A DNA stretch of 38,827 nucleotides from Candidatus Humimonas hydrogenitrophica (GTDB lineage: Bacteria; Gemmatimonadota; Gemmatimonadetes; Palauibacterales; Palauibacteraceae). This document shows, piece after piece, positions 24,001 through 30,910 of this stretch. Positions within the stretch are counted from its first letter, which is position 1; every line of letters starts with the position of its first letter. The notes beneath the pieces were generated by a model. It was not told the origin of the DNA. It did not search any database and saw only the letters and a list, made by a program, of their open reading frames with translations. A program made the position numbers and the translations under genes. The stretch covers positions 1 through 38,827 of the forward strand of contig CANPVD010000012.1 in NCBI GenBank assembly GCA_947581615.1, given 5' to 3'.

Positions 24001-24342
24001 GTGCGAGATCGTGCCGGCCTGCAGCGTGATCGACGCGGAGACCGATCGGTAGCTGAGTAGCGAGGCCGTGACGACGACCGACTGGCCCTGGACGCGCGAC
24101 GCCGGGACGGTGAAGCTGTAGTTACCGTCCTGGTCGGCGATCGTGCCGAGGCCGAGCGACTTGATCTGGATCGTGGCGCTGGCGAGTGGCTTGCCGTTCT
24201 GGTCGGTCACCTTGCCGGTGAGGACCGTTGCCTGCTGCGCGTGCAGTGGCGCGGTCGTCCCGACCGCGATTCCGGCGGCCATGAGGACGGCGAGCGCCGC
24301 CCCCAGCAGGCTCCGAACGCGGTTGGACAGGTGAGGACACAT
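21097..24342 (-). CDS. SusC/RagA-family TonB-dependent outer membrane transporter (pair 2)
   Basis: 1081 residues. Signal peptide ends PLHAQQA near 34; carboxypeptidase-regulatory domain about 36-115 (LTGKVTDQNGKPLASATIQI); LEAIVATGQGTQTTRARVG is the usual SusC junction. The plug follows, with NIIDALAGKAPNVEV, IHIRGFRTLNGSNQPLIVVD and SLYGSDGANGVVLITTKSG, then a barrel of about 800 residues. The last residues are IVTVSYVR: arginine in place of the terminal aromatic expected for BAM recognition. ATG 24342 is chosen because the AGGAGGGTG site is four bases upstream; an ATG nine codons earlier lacks one. It is driven by the near-consensus promoter at 24609-24638. Partner of SusD2 and two small lipoproteins downstream. 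Confidence 0.95.
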   Translation of the reverse strand: MCPHLSNRVRSLLGAALAVLMAAGIAVGTTAPLHAQQATVLTGKVTDQNGKPLASATIQIKSLGLGTIADQDGNYSFTVPASRVQGQSVVVTASLLSYRSVSASITLQAGTISHDFALAFSPLQLEAIVATGQGTQTTRARVGATINTVDSSAIVDSRATNIIDALAGKAPNVEVTSSGGEPGAGTYIHIRGFRTLNGSNQPLIVVDGTPINNSSNNPDFVNGSVGGTVTQNRASDINPNDVASVQILKGPAATSLYGSDGANGVVLITTKSGQSGATRLTVKSTYTWDQVNKMPPLQTSFGQLGSTSWGPKLACVPNCVVGKDVFDHAHELFQTANRFDNDITFSGGGEATTYFLSAGFNDDQSFIVGPHSAKKATVRLKGSHNLLDNLTLSGNFAYTNQDLSLVQQGSNISGLLLGALRTPPEFNNANYLTASGLQRSYRNPDPTTLTEPRGYDNPFWIAKVIRNTSSVGHTFGNIRADYNPFPWLSFSETFGADYSQTRDLELFPKSSDNYLDGGVIKANYNSFDVDNILTGTAQHDFTPDVSASLTVGQNIHQSKTNNLAIEGNNLIYGTDQLQSTVKQVPNDYVATTRADRYYAEGHLDLYNQLFLTGSVNNEGSSTFGGNGKRFTYPSAQLAWEFTKLPAFDNLGWLNYGKLHFAYGEAAKAPPIYSNVNAFQTSSYGDGWVSSGLQTIYRGETGVISQGTLGNTDIAPERTREYEGGLDLSFLDNRVTLSGTYYYQKTTDAILSVPLAPSSGYSARYENAASFRNKGIEISADFTPIRMSNFSWQLNAQWSRNRSRVLALPGASNIFLAGFTDPYAAVLANQCGPTQTDPCPFGEIYGDDFVRFGRGITVGGVNIDNAFPNAKAGELYIGPDGYPVYDPTFRTIGDPNPSWTASFRNTFHVMNNLTITGLVDVSHGAMMWNGTRGALTYFGKPAATAGWHCQSGGAPPCPGDGQNFTFQGAGPGAGMQVNLTPDWALNNLGSGFTGPASQFMENASFVKLRDVTVRYTFNQDWVSKLGANRIELALSGRNLKTWTNYTGIDPETNLTGQSTGRGLDYFQNPQVRSWIVTVSYVR

Positions 24343-24602
24343 CGAGCACCCTCCTGTGGCGTGAGACACCTTCGGGTCGGTGGCGAGGCTAGCTGTCCTG
24401 TGGGCGGGCCCCGAACCGCTACCCGTGCTGCGAATCTTCTGGCGCTGTCACCGCCCGCCATCGCGGCGGGACGGATCTTCGGGGAGCCGTTCGCTCCCCG
24501 GCCGTCAGTGCCAGTCGGACGGATCTCCTTGCGACGCTGTCAGTTCCGATCTTCCTCCCGGTTCCATCTTCTCCGTGGTCGTGTAACGGCTCCGTTACAC
24601 TG
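24343..24602 (-). promoter_or_regulatory. Structured leader of the SusCD pair 2 mRNA
   Basis: Predicted untranslated leader of about 260 nt between the promoter and the SusC2 ATG. It contains a hairpin at 24480-24500 (8-bp stem CGGGGAGC / GCTCCCCG, 5-nt loop), one at 24454-24470 (CCCGCC / GGCGGG) and the palindrome at 24581-24600. The block 24347-24360 is identical to 17162-17175 before SusC1, at the same distance from the ATG. No known riboswitch was recognised. Confidence 0.4.
24581..24600. promoter_or_regulatory. Near-perfect 20-bp palindrome, operator candidate
   Basis: GTGTAACGG-CT-CCGTTACAC has 9-bp perfect arms. It lies just after the predicted transcription start of SusCD pair 2 (about +2 to +21), a classic position for a dimeric repressor. 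It could instead form an RNA hairpin at the very 5' end of the mRNA. Confidence 0.55.
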
Positions 24603-24608
24603 ATTTCT

Positions 24609-24638
24609 GTTATAGATCATGCGCGTCCTTTCTGTCAA
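24609..24638 (-). promoter_or_regulatory. Near-consensus sigma70 promoter for SusCD pair 2
   Basis: On the minus strand, TTGACA (24633-24638), an 18-nt spacer and TATAAC (24609-24614) match 11 of 12 consensus bases. The surrounding 24600-24775 is markedly AT-rich for this genome, with A/T tracts near 24733-24772 that could act as an UP element. The expected start is near 24602. Confidence 0.65.
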
Positions 24639-24654
24639 GCGATGACGTCGCTTG
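24636..24654. promoter_or_regulatory. Inverted repeat overlapping the -35 of the SusCD pair 2 promoter
   Basis: CAAGCGA-TGACG-TCGCTTG has 7-bp perfect arms and shares three bases with the -35 box. Together with the palindrome at 24581-24600 it brackets the promoter. It differs in sequence from that palindrome, so a second factor or an activator is possible. Confidence 0.4.
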
Positions 24655-24865
24655 TCGCGCTCACATGTCGATTCATCGCATAAAACCGGTCGATGACCGC
24701 CAGGGACGCGCATAGAGCAAGATGTAGGTGATACTAAAAGTTTTGATTTGCAACGAGTTGAAACTGGAAAAGGCCGGTCCTGGGAGAGGGGCGTGAAGCG
24801 GAAAAACCGCGGGAGGGAGGCGCGGGTACGGGGGGCGCTCCGCGCCCCCCGTACCGCCCCGGCGG
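24655..24865. other. AT-rich spacer upstream of the SusCD pair 2 promoter
   Basis: About 210 bases without a credible gene. The left part is AT-rich and may belong to the pair 2 promoter. The right part holds the GC hairpin that follows SusD3 and a GCGG-AAAAA-CCGC mini-hairpin near 24799. Confidence 0.45.
24825..24855 (-). terminator. 14-bp hairpin terminating the SusCD pair 3 operon
   Basis: GGTACGGGGGGCGC (24825-24838) pairs perfectly with 24842-24855 around a TCC loop, 10 bp after the SusD3 stop. On the minus strand a TTTTT follows about 20 nt later, rather far for a classical terminator. It is still the strongest candidate end for this operon. Confidence 0.65.
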
Positions 24866-26290
24866 TCAGCAGCCCGTGTTGGTCGTCAGGTTCGGGTTGT
24901 TGTCGACCTCCTGCTTGGGAATCGGCAGGCTGGTCTCGTTCCCCTGGGTCCCGGAGGGGTACAGGTCCACCCCGTCCTTCGCCAGGAAGCGCCGCAGGGT
25001 GCCCTGCCGCTGACCGGACATCCACATGCCGGCAGCGCGGGCGCGCGCCAGTTGCGGCAGGTCGTCGGCCAACGTGCCGTCGAAGCTCACCGGGGCGAAG
25101 GCGCCCATGGCCGGCAACGTTCCTCCGATACCTGAGTGCGGAGACGTCAGCGAGGGATTCACGACGACCATCGGATTGTTCGCCTGTGAGGCGTCCGTGA
25201 GCAACGCGTTGACCCGGTCCTGGGCGGCCTGCGTCTGCCCGTTCCGGAGCTCGCTCTCGGCCATGATCATCTGGGCCTCCCAGCCCGAGGCCAGCACGAT
25301 CGGGCTCCCGGCCCCGTCGTACTCGTGCTGGAGGACGATGGCGTTCACGCCGACGTCGACGGGCTTGAGCCCGGGCGGGCTTATCTCGAGCAGCCCCTGG
25401 CTCACCCACTCCTGCAGGTAGGCCCACTTCTCGTGGTGCCGGTTGCTCGAGAGCGAGTCACCCACCGTCCACCGCAAGGACAGGTTGCAGACGCCGCGCG
25501 TGTAACCGTACACCTGGTTGCACTGAGCGTTGGTGTTGGACGAGTACTCGGACAGGTAGGTGAAGTCCGTCGGGACGTTCTGGACGAGCGCCGCGGCGGT
25601 CGCGTAGTCCGCCGGAGTGCCGGCCAGGTACACCTGGGCCCGCGCCTGCCCGACCACCGCCGCCATCTCCACGTCCGACATGCCCGCCGCCTGAGCCGAC
25701 TTCTCGGCATCCTGGAACTTCTGCAGGGCCGCCTGCGCCGCCTCCTCCGGCGTCACGGCGGCCGCCCGGTCCTCGATCACGGCCTGGCAATAGAACTCGG
25801 CCAGGAATTCCCGGTCGTACCCGCCGTACAGGTCCGAGAGGGCGATCCCCTGCTTGAGCTGGTCCTGCACATCCGAGAAGTCGGGATCCTGCAGGTCCGC
25901 ACGGAAGTTGGTCGAGCCCGTGTCCGCCGAGGCACGCGACACCTCCAGCGGGCTCCACACGTCGTCGGTGACCGTGCCGTTGTCGTAGGTCACGTGTCGC
26001 TCGTCCACGTCGATCCGGGACGGAAACGTCCCCGACAGGATGAACTCGTCCGTAAACAGCCCGGTGTAGAGGGCATATCCCTCGAAGGCGTTCTGGAAGT
26101 CCCCGACGAGGCCGTTGATCTGGTTGGGAAGCCCGGCGGCCCCCCCGACCTGGCTCGGCGTCACCACGTTCGGGTCCTTGACGTCCAGCAGCCCGCCGTG
26201 GCACGCCACGGCGGCCGCCGAAGAGACCACCGCCACCAGCGCGAGGATCCGTCCGGGCGACCCGATTCTTCTGCGTATGTTCGAGAGCAT
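24866..26290 (-). CDS. SusD/RagB-family nutrient-binding lipoprotein (pair 3)
   Basis: 474 residues. MLSNIRRRIGSPGRILALVA runs into lipobox AVAC (Cys30). SusD features: DVKDPNVVTPSQVGG near 36, TGLFTDEFILSGTFPSR near 76, GWEAQMIMAESELRNGQTQA near 336 and LARARAAGMWMSGQRQGTLRR near 413. The C-terminus SLPIPKQEVDNNPNLTTNTGC follows the family ending (PIP..E...NPNL..N.G[YW]) but with a final cysteine in place of the aromatic residue. ATG 26290 is chosen because GAGAGGAG lies just before it; an ATG six codons upstream would bury that site. It lies 19 bp after SusC3. The ligand is unknown. Confidence 0.93.
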   Translation of the reverse strand: MLSNIRRRIGSPGRILALVAVVSSAAAVACHGGLLDVKDPNVVTPSQVGGAAGLPNQINGLVGDFQNAFEGYALYTGLFTDEFILSGTFPSRIDVDERHVTYDNGTVTDDVWSPLEVSRASADTGSTNFRADLQDPDFSDVQDQLKQGIALSDLYGGYDREFLAEFYCQAVIEDRAAAVTPEEAAQAALQKFQDAEKSAQAAGMSDVEMAAVVGQARAQVYLAGTPADYATAAALVQNVPTDFTYLSEYSSNTNAQCNQVYGYTRGVCNLSLRWTVGDSLSSNRHHEKWAYLQEWVSQGLLEISPPGLKPVDVGVNAIVLQHEYDGAGSPIVLASGWEAQMIMAESELRNGQTQAAQDRVNALLTDASQANNPMVVVNPSLTSPHSGIGGTLPAMGAFAPVSFDGTLADDLPQLARARAAGMWMSGQRQGTLRRFLAKDGVDLYPSGTQGNETSLPIPKQEVDNNPNLTTNTGC

Positions 26291-26309
26291 GGCTCGCTCC
26301 TCTCTCATC

Positions 26310-29300
26310 TTAGAAGGTCACCGACAGACGACCCGAGAACGACCGCGCCGGGGGCAGCGTCCACAGCTGGGCGCGCGTGAACGAGGCGCCGCCGGCGAAG
26401 TTCACCTCCGGGTCGGTGCCGGGATAGTTCGTGAAGGTCGCCAGGTTGTTGCCCGACAGCGTGACGCTGGCCCTCGAGAAGGGCAGCCGGCGCACGATGG
26501 ACTCGGGCAGGTCGACACGCAGCGAGATCGTGCGAATCTTGGCGTAGTTGGCGCTGTAGATGAACGGCGTCTCCACGCCGGCTCCCGCCGCGGTGTCCTT
26601 GATCTTCGCCTGGTCCGTCAGATTGCCGCTGGCGTCCGTCTGGAAGATCGCGGGACAGGTCCCGAACTGGTCCCCGCCGCCGAACAGGCCGCAGCTGAAC
26701 GACTCGAGGCCGTTGTCCAGCTTGTTGCCGCCCGAGAAGTCGAGGAGCCCGTACAGGGTGACGTTGTGGACCAGGGTGAGGGTGGAAGACACCGAGCCGA
26801 ACCACTTGGGCGTCGGCGTTCCGAGGAAGACGGCCGTATCCCCGATGGTCACGTTGCCGCTTCCGTCGATCGACACCGGCTTCGCGAAGTAGGCGCCAGC
26901 CGGGAAGCCCTGCTGGTGTCGCTGGTCCCCGAACACGATCGGGTCGGGCAGCTTCGTCACCTTGTTCGAGTTGGTGGAGAAGTTGACCCGCCACGCCCAC
27001 TGGACGTTGTCCAGCTGCAGCGGGATCCCGGTCACGCCGACCTCGATCCCCTTGTTGGAGAGCTCGCCCACGTTGACGAAGCGGGCGGACAAGCTCGGGA
27101 AGCCGGTCGAGGGCGCCTCCTGGCGCTGCACGATGGCGTCCCTGGTCTTCTGAGTGTAGTAGGTCACCTGGAAATTGAGCCGACTGTCCAGCATGCTGGC
27201 GTCGAAGCCGACCTCGAGCTCCTGGCCCGTCTCCGGCTTGAGGCTGTCGTTCCCAGGCTGGTTGGCCGTCACGCCGAGCAGGTCCTGGCCGTTCCGCGAC
27301 ACCGCGATCGGCGACAGGAGCGCCAGCGCGTCCTCGGTGCCCGGCTGCTTGCCGGACTCGCCCCAGGCGCTGCGCAGCTTGAACTGCTGGAAGAACGTGG
27401 GGAACCAGTTCTCGTCGCTCAGGATCCAGGAGAACTGGAGCTGCGGGTAGGCCTTGAGGCCCAGCTCGGAGCCGAAGGCGCTGTTGTCGTCCAGGCGGAG
27501 GGCCGGGGTCAGGAAGACCCGGTCCTTCCAGCTCAGCTGCTCCTGCCCGAACACGCCGGCCGTCTTCACCTCGGCGAAGGTGTCGGAGCCCTCGTTGGTG
27601 ACGGCGTTGCTCACCGCGGGCGAGCCGGCCGTGAAGTGGCGGCCGATGGCCTCCGTCTGCTGCGTGGTCTGCCGCACCCACTGGCCGCCCACCGTCGTGG
27701 TGCTCGTGATGTCGGGGGTCAGGTCCGCGACCACGCTCGAGGTGGCGTCCAGGGTGATGTCACGCGTGACGCCGTAGATCTTGTCGACCAGCCCCAGGGA
27801 CTGGTCCCCGAACGGCAGTGACGGGTCCACCGGCACGATCTGGTTGGTCCGCGCCGAGTGGGAGTCGTAGCCCACCGTGAGCCGGTTCGTCCAGAAGGAC
27901 TTGGGCCGGTAGGTGAAGTTCACGCTGCCGGTGAATCGCTCCACGGACTGGTTGTTCTGGCGAGAGAACAGCTTCTGATTCGAGTTGGGAACGGCCACGA
28001 AGTAGGGGCTGTCACACAGGTTGCTCGTGGCGTCCTGCAGGGAAGACCCCGTGGCCAGCGCGTACTCGTAAGCCAGGAAGCAGCTCTGCACCGCCGCGCC
28101 GCCGCTGGTCGGGTCGGGTCGGTCGATCGGCCCCCAGAAGGAGGTCCCGAGCGCGTTGCCGACGACCCCGAACAGGTTGTCGTCGTTCTCGGGCAGCGCG
28201 GTCACGCTGCTCACGTAGCCCGTCGAGACGCTGACGTCCACCTTCTCGGACGGGTGCGCCGACAGGTTGGCGCGCGCGTTGTAGCGCTCCAGCGAGTTCG
28301 ATGGCAGGTCGCCCTGGTCGTTCCGGTACTCGCCCGACAGGTAGTAGTTGAGGTTCGACTCGCCGCCCCGGATCGACGCCCCGTAGTTGCCCATGTACCC
28401 CGTGCGGAAGGGCGACTTGAAGGGGCCCGCGCCCTTGAGCAGGTTGACGTCGTACACGGTGTCGTGGACCGGAGCCACGCCGGTGAGGATCTCGAGCCCC
28501 AGGCCCTTGGCCGGGTCCCAGGCCATCGACCACCAGTCGGTGGCGTCCCAGTTGGCGCCCTGCTCGGTCCACAGGCTGTAGCGGGTCTGGCCCGACTGGC
28601 CCTTCTTGGTCGTGATCCGGATCACGCCCCCCGAGGCCTCGGTCCCGTACAGGGCGGCCGCGGCCGGTCCCTTCACGACCTCGATGCTGGCGATGTCCTC
28701 CGGGTTGATGTCGTTGAGGCGGGTATAGTCCTGGCCGCCCACCCCGCCGCCGATGGCGTTGTTGTTGTCGATGCGCGCGCCGTCCACGTACACGATCGGG
28801 GTGTTGCTCAGGCCCAGGGTCGTGGCGCCACGGATCTTGATGTCCGAGGCGGTGCCGAGCGAACCCGAACTCTGCCGGATGGTGACGCCCGTGACCCGGC
28901 CCTGCAGGAGTTGGGTGAAGTCGGCGCTCGGCTGCTTCTGCGTCTCCTGGGCCACGTCCAGGGTGCTGACGGCATTCCCCAGCTCCTTGCTGCGCTGGGT
29001 GCCCGTCGCGGTCACGACCACCTCCTCCAGAGAAACGGCCGACACGCCGAGCTGGAAATCGACGGTCGAGACGCCACCTTCCGTTACGGTGGTCGGCTTT
29101 GAGGCGGCCTCGTACCCGATGAGCCGCACGCGCACCTCGTGCTGTCCGGCCGGGACGTCGGTGATGGTGTAGTGTCCGTTCGGGTCGGCCAGCGCTCCCA
29201 GCTGGGTGCCGACGACGACGACCTGGGCGCCCACCAGCGGCGTCAGGTTGGTCGCGTCGACCACCCGTCCCTGCACCGTGCCCGTCCCCTGGGCCAGGAG

Positions 29301-29390
29301 CGCCGCGCCGAGCGGCACCAGGCCCAGGACGAGAGCGGCGAGGCCGGCGACCAGGGGTCGCGCGGCTCTGTACGACGACGTCTGGGGCAT
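26310..29390 (-). CDS. SusC/RagA-family TonB-dependent outer membrane transporter (pair 3)
   Basis: 1026 residues. Signal peptide with hydrophobic core LVAGLAALVLGLVPLGAALL, cut near LAQG; carboxypeptidase-regulatory domain about 36-115 (GTVQGRVVDATNLTPLVGAQ); LEEVVVTATGTQRSKELG junction. The plug follows, with FTQLLQGRVTGVTI, IKIRGATTLGLSNTPIVYVD and ALYGTEASGGVIRITTKKG, then the barrel ending SGRLSVTF with a terminal Phe. ATG 29390 has AGGGAGGTG upstream; the open frame extends 44 codons further without a ribosome binding site. It follows tyrS by 165 bp on the same strand; no clear promoter hexamers were found there, so read-through from tyrS is possible. It forms an operon with SusD3. Confidence 0.94.
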   Translation of the reverse strand: MPQTSSYRAARPLVAGLAALVLGLVPLGAALLAQGTGTVQGRVVDATNLTPLVGAQVVVVGTQLGALADPNGHYTITDVPAGQHEVRVRLIGYEAASKPTTVTEGGVSTVDFQLGVSAVSLEEVVVTATGTQRSKELGNAVSTLDVAQETQKQPSADFTQLLQGRVTGVTIRQSSGSLGTASDIKIRGATTLGLSNTPIVYVDGARIDNNNAIGGGVGGQDYTRLNDINPEDIASIEVVKGPAAAALYGTEASGGVIRITTKKGQSGQTRYSLWTEQGANWDATDWWSMAWDPAKGLGLEILTGVAPVHDTVYDVNLLKGAGPFKSPFRTGYMGNYGASIRGGESNLNYYLSGEYRNDQGDLPSNSLERYNARANLSAHPSEKVDVSVSTGYVSSVTALPENDDNLFGVVGNALGTSFWGPIDRPDPTSGGAAVQSCFLAYEYALATGSSLQDATSNLCDSPYFVAVPNSNQKLFSRQNNQSVERFTGSVNFTYRPKSFWTNRLTVGYDSHSARTNQIVPVDPSLPFGDQSLGLVDKIYGVTRDITLDATSSVVADLTPDITSTTTVGGQWVRQTTQQTEAIGRHFTAGSPAVSNAVTNEGSDTFAEVKTAGVFGQEQLSWKDRVFLTPALRLDDNSAFGSELGLKAYPQLQFSWILSDENWFPTFFQQFKLRSAWGESGKQPGTEDALALLSPIAVSRNGQDLLGVTANQPGNDSLKPETGQELEVGFDASMLDSRLNFQVTYYTQKTRDAIVQRQEAPSTGFPSLSARFVNVGELSNKGIEVGVTGIPLQLDNVQWAWRVNFSTNSNKVTKLPDPIVFGDQRHQQGFPAGAYFAKPVSIDGSGNVTIGDTAVFLGTPTPKWFGSVSSTLTLVHNVTLYGLLDFSGGNKLDNGLESFSCGLFGGGDQFGTCPAIFQTDASGNLTDQAKIKDTAAGAGVETPFIYSANYAKIRTISLRVDLPESIVRRLPFSRASVTLSGNNLATFTNYPGTDPEVNFAGGASFTRAQLWTLPPARSFSGRLSVTF

Positions 29391-29414
29391 CAGGGCACCT
29401 CCCTGGTTGGAGAG

Positions 29415-29468
29415 GGGGGCGAGGTGGCGCGCCCCCTTCTTTCCCGGTCCCACGGGATGGCGGGACCG
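29415..29468. other. Hairpins between tyrS and SusC3
   Basis: Two stems occur: GGGGGCG/CGCCCCC (29415-29421 with 29430-29436) and CGGTCCC/GGGACCG (29445-29451 with 29462-29468). Neither is followed by a T-run on the minus strand. They may be a weak tyrS 3' end or a leader structure of the SusC3 mRNA. Confidence 0.3.
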
Positions 29469-29555
29469 TCGATCTACAGCGTCGATTCGATGGTGATCCT
29501 GGTGAACATGGCCCGTTCGCATGCTCCCGTCGACCCGGACGGAATCGGCGGCGCC

Positions 29556-30785
29556 TCAGTCCGAGCCGGTGGACGCTTCGATCTGAACTCGCGCGAAGCG
29601 CCGCTTCCCCCTCTGAAGAAGATAACGGCCGGGCTCGAGCTGAAGATCCCGGTCCGACACCCTTCGCCCATCGACCTGGACGGCGCCCTGGTCGATCATG
29701 CGTAGCGCCTCCGACGTGGAGTCGGCCAGCCCCGCGCGCTGGAGCGCGTAACCGATCCACAGGGCGCTCTCGCCCTCGTCCGCGCCCATACGCTGCAGCG
29801 GCAGCTCCTCGGGAGCCTCGCCCCGACGGTGCACGCGATCGAAAGCGTCACGGGCCGCGTCCGCCGCCCCGGACCCGTGGTACTGGGCCACCAGGTCCGT
29901 GGCAAGCCAGCGCTTCGCCGCCAGCGGGTCGGCGGCGGCCTCCTGCAGCCGGGTCCGGAGCGCATCGCCCCCGGCCGACGAGGCCAGCCGCAGCCACTCT
30001 TCGAGCAGCTCGTCCGGGACCGACATGGTCCGGCCGAACATCTGCTCGGGCTGCATGGCGAGTCCCACGTAGTTGTCGTAAGACTTCGACATCTTGCGCT
30101 GGCCGTCCGTGCCCCGCAGGAGCGGCATGATGATGCAGACCTGCGGCTCCTGCCCACACTTCTCCTGGATCGTCCGCCCCAGGAGCAGGTTGAAGCGCTG
30201 GTCGGTGCCGCCCAGCTCGACGTCGGCCCGAAGCTCGACCGAGTCGTAGGCCTGCATCATCGGGTAGAGGAACTCCGACAGCGCGATGGGCCGACCCTCG
30301 CCGTGACGGCGCGCGAAGTCCTCGCGCTCCAGCATCCGGGCCACCGTGTACATGGAGGTCAGGCGGAGGATGTCTGCCAGGCGGAGCGGACCCAGCCACT
30401 CGCCGTTGCGCCGCATCTCGGTGCGCTCGGGGTCGAGGACGAGGGACACCTGCTTCCGGTAGGTCTCGAGGTTGGCCTCGATCTCCTCTTCGTCGAGCAC
30501 GGGACGCGTATCGGATCGGCCGGAGGGATCCCCGATGCGCGCCGTGTAGTCGCCGATCACGAACACGACGCGGTGGCCGAACTCCTGAAAATCCCGCAGC
30601 TTCCTCAGGGAGACCGCGTGCCCGATGTGCAGGTCCGGGCGGGTTGGGTCGAAGCCCTGCTTGATGACGAGCGGCTCGTCGCGCTCACGCGAGCGCTGGA
30701 GCTTGCGCTCGAGCTCGTCCTCGGGGAGGATCGCATCCACCCCGTCCCGAATCCGCTCGAGCTGTTGCGCGACGGGGAGAAACAT
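29556..30785 (-). CDS. tyrS: Tyrosyl-tRNA synthetase
   Basis: 409 residues; charges tRNA-Tyr. The class I motifs are intact: HIGH at residues 53-56 (DLHIGHAVSLRKL), GGTDQRFNLLLGR near 192 and KMSKS at 231-235. An S4 RNA-binding domain closes the chain (about 340-400: EALRMIDQGAVQVDGRRVSD). The short insert pattern fits the TyrZ/type-2 group better than the E. coli type. Start ATG 30785 (MFLPVAQQLERI) is chosen; the frame stays open upstream, but the extra 41 residues would run into the divergent promoter area and have no family similarity. It diverges from the penicillin-binding protein gene across about 125 bp. Confidence 0.95.
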   Translation of the reverse strand: MFLPVAQQLERIRDGVDAILPEDELERKLQRSRERDEPLVIKQGFDPTRPDLHIGHAVSLRKLRDFQEFGHRVVFVIGDYTARIGDPSGRSDTRPVLDEEEIEANLETYRKQVSLVLDPERTEMRRNGEWLGPLRLADILRLTSMYTVARMLEREDFARRHGEGRPIALSEFLYPMMQAYDSVELRADVELGGTDQRFNLLLGRTIQEKCGQEPQVCIIMPLLRGTDGQRKMSKSYDNYVGLAMQPEQMFGRTMSVPDELLEEWLRLASSAGGDALRTRLQEAAADPLAAKRWLATDLVAQYHGSGAADAARDAFDRVHRRGEAPEELPLQRMGADEGESALWIGYALQRAGLADSTSEALRMIDQGAVQVDGRRVSDRDLQLEPGRYLLQRGKRRFARVQIEASTGSD

Positions 30786-30799
30786 TCTTCCGGGAGCCC

Positions 30800-30808
30800 T
30801 GGTATAGT
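30800..30808 (+). promoter_or_regulatory. Extended -10 promoter for the class A PBP gene
   Basis: TG-G-TATAGT at 30800-30808 fits an extended -10 element (TGnTATAAT, 5 of 6 in the hexamer). No good -35 is seen, as is common for extended -10 promoters. It lies about 100 nt before the GTG at 30911. Confidence 0.4.
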
Positions 30809-30910
30809 GTGCCTCGTGAACGAGCGAAGCCCGTCCCTGTCCGAGGCCGGCTACCATAGCCGGGGCCACCATCGCGGGCAAGCGAATACCCGCGTCCGCC
30901 GGGCACATCC

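Noticed and set aside
22366-24060. A 564-codon open frame antisense to SusC2
   Set aside because: Val/Arg/Gly-biased composition typical of a high-GC shadow frame, no ribosome site or motifs, and complete overlap with a strongly supported SusC gene.
29391-29522. 44-codon N-terminal extension of SusC3
   Set aside because: It would hide the signal peptide behind a charged segment; the ATG at 29390 has a good ribosome site and a proper signal.
30786-30908. Upstream ATG at 30908 for tyrS
   Set aside because: The extra 41 residues are not TyrRS-like and would cover the divergent promoter of the PBP gene.
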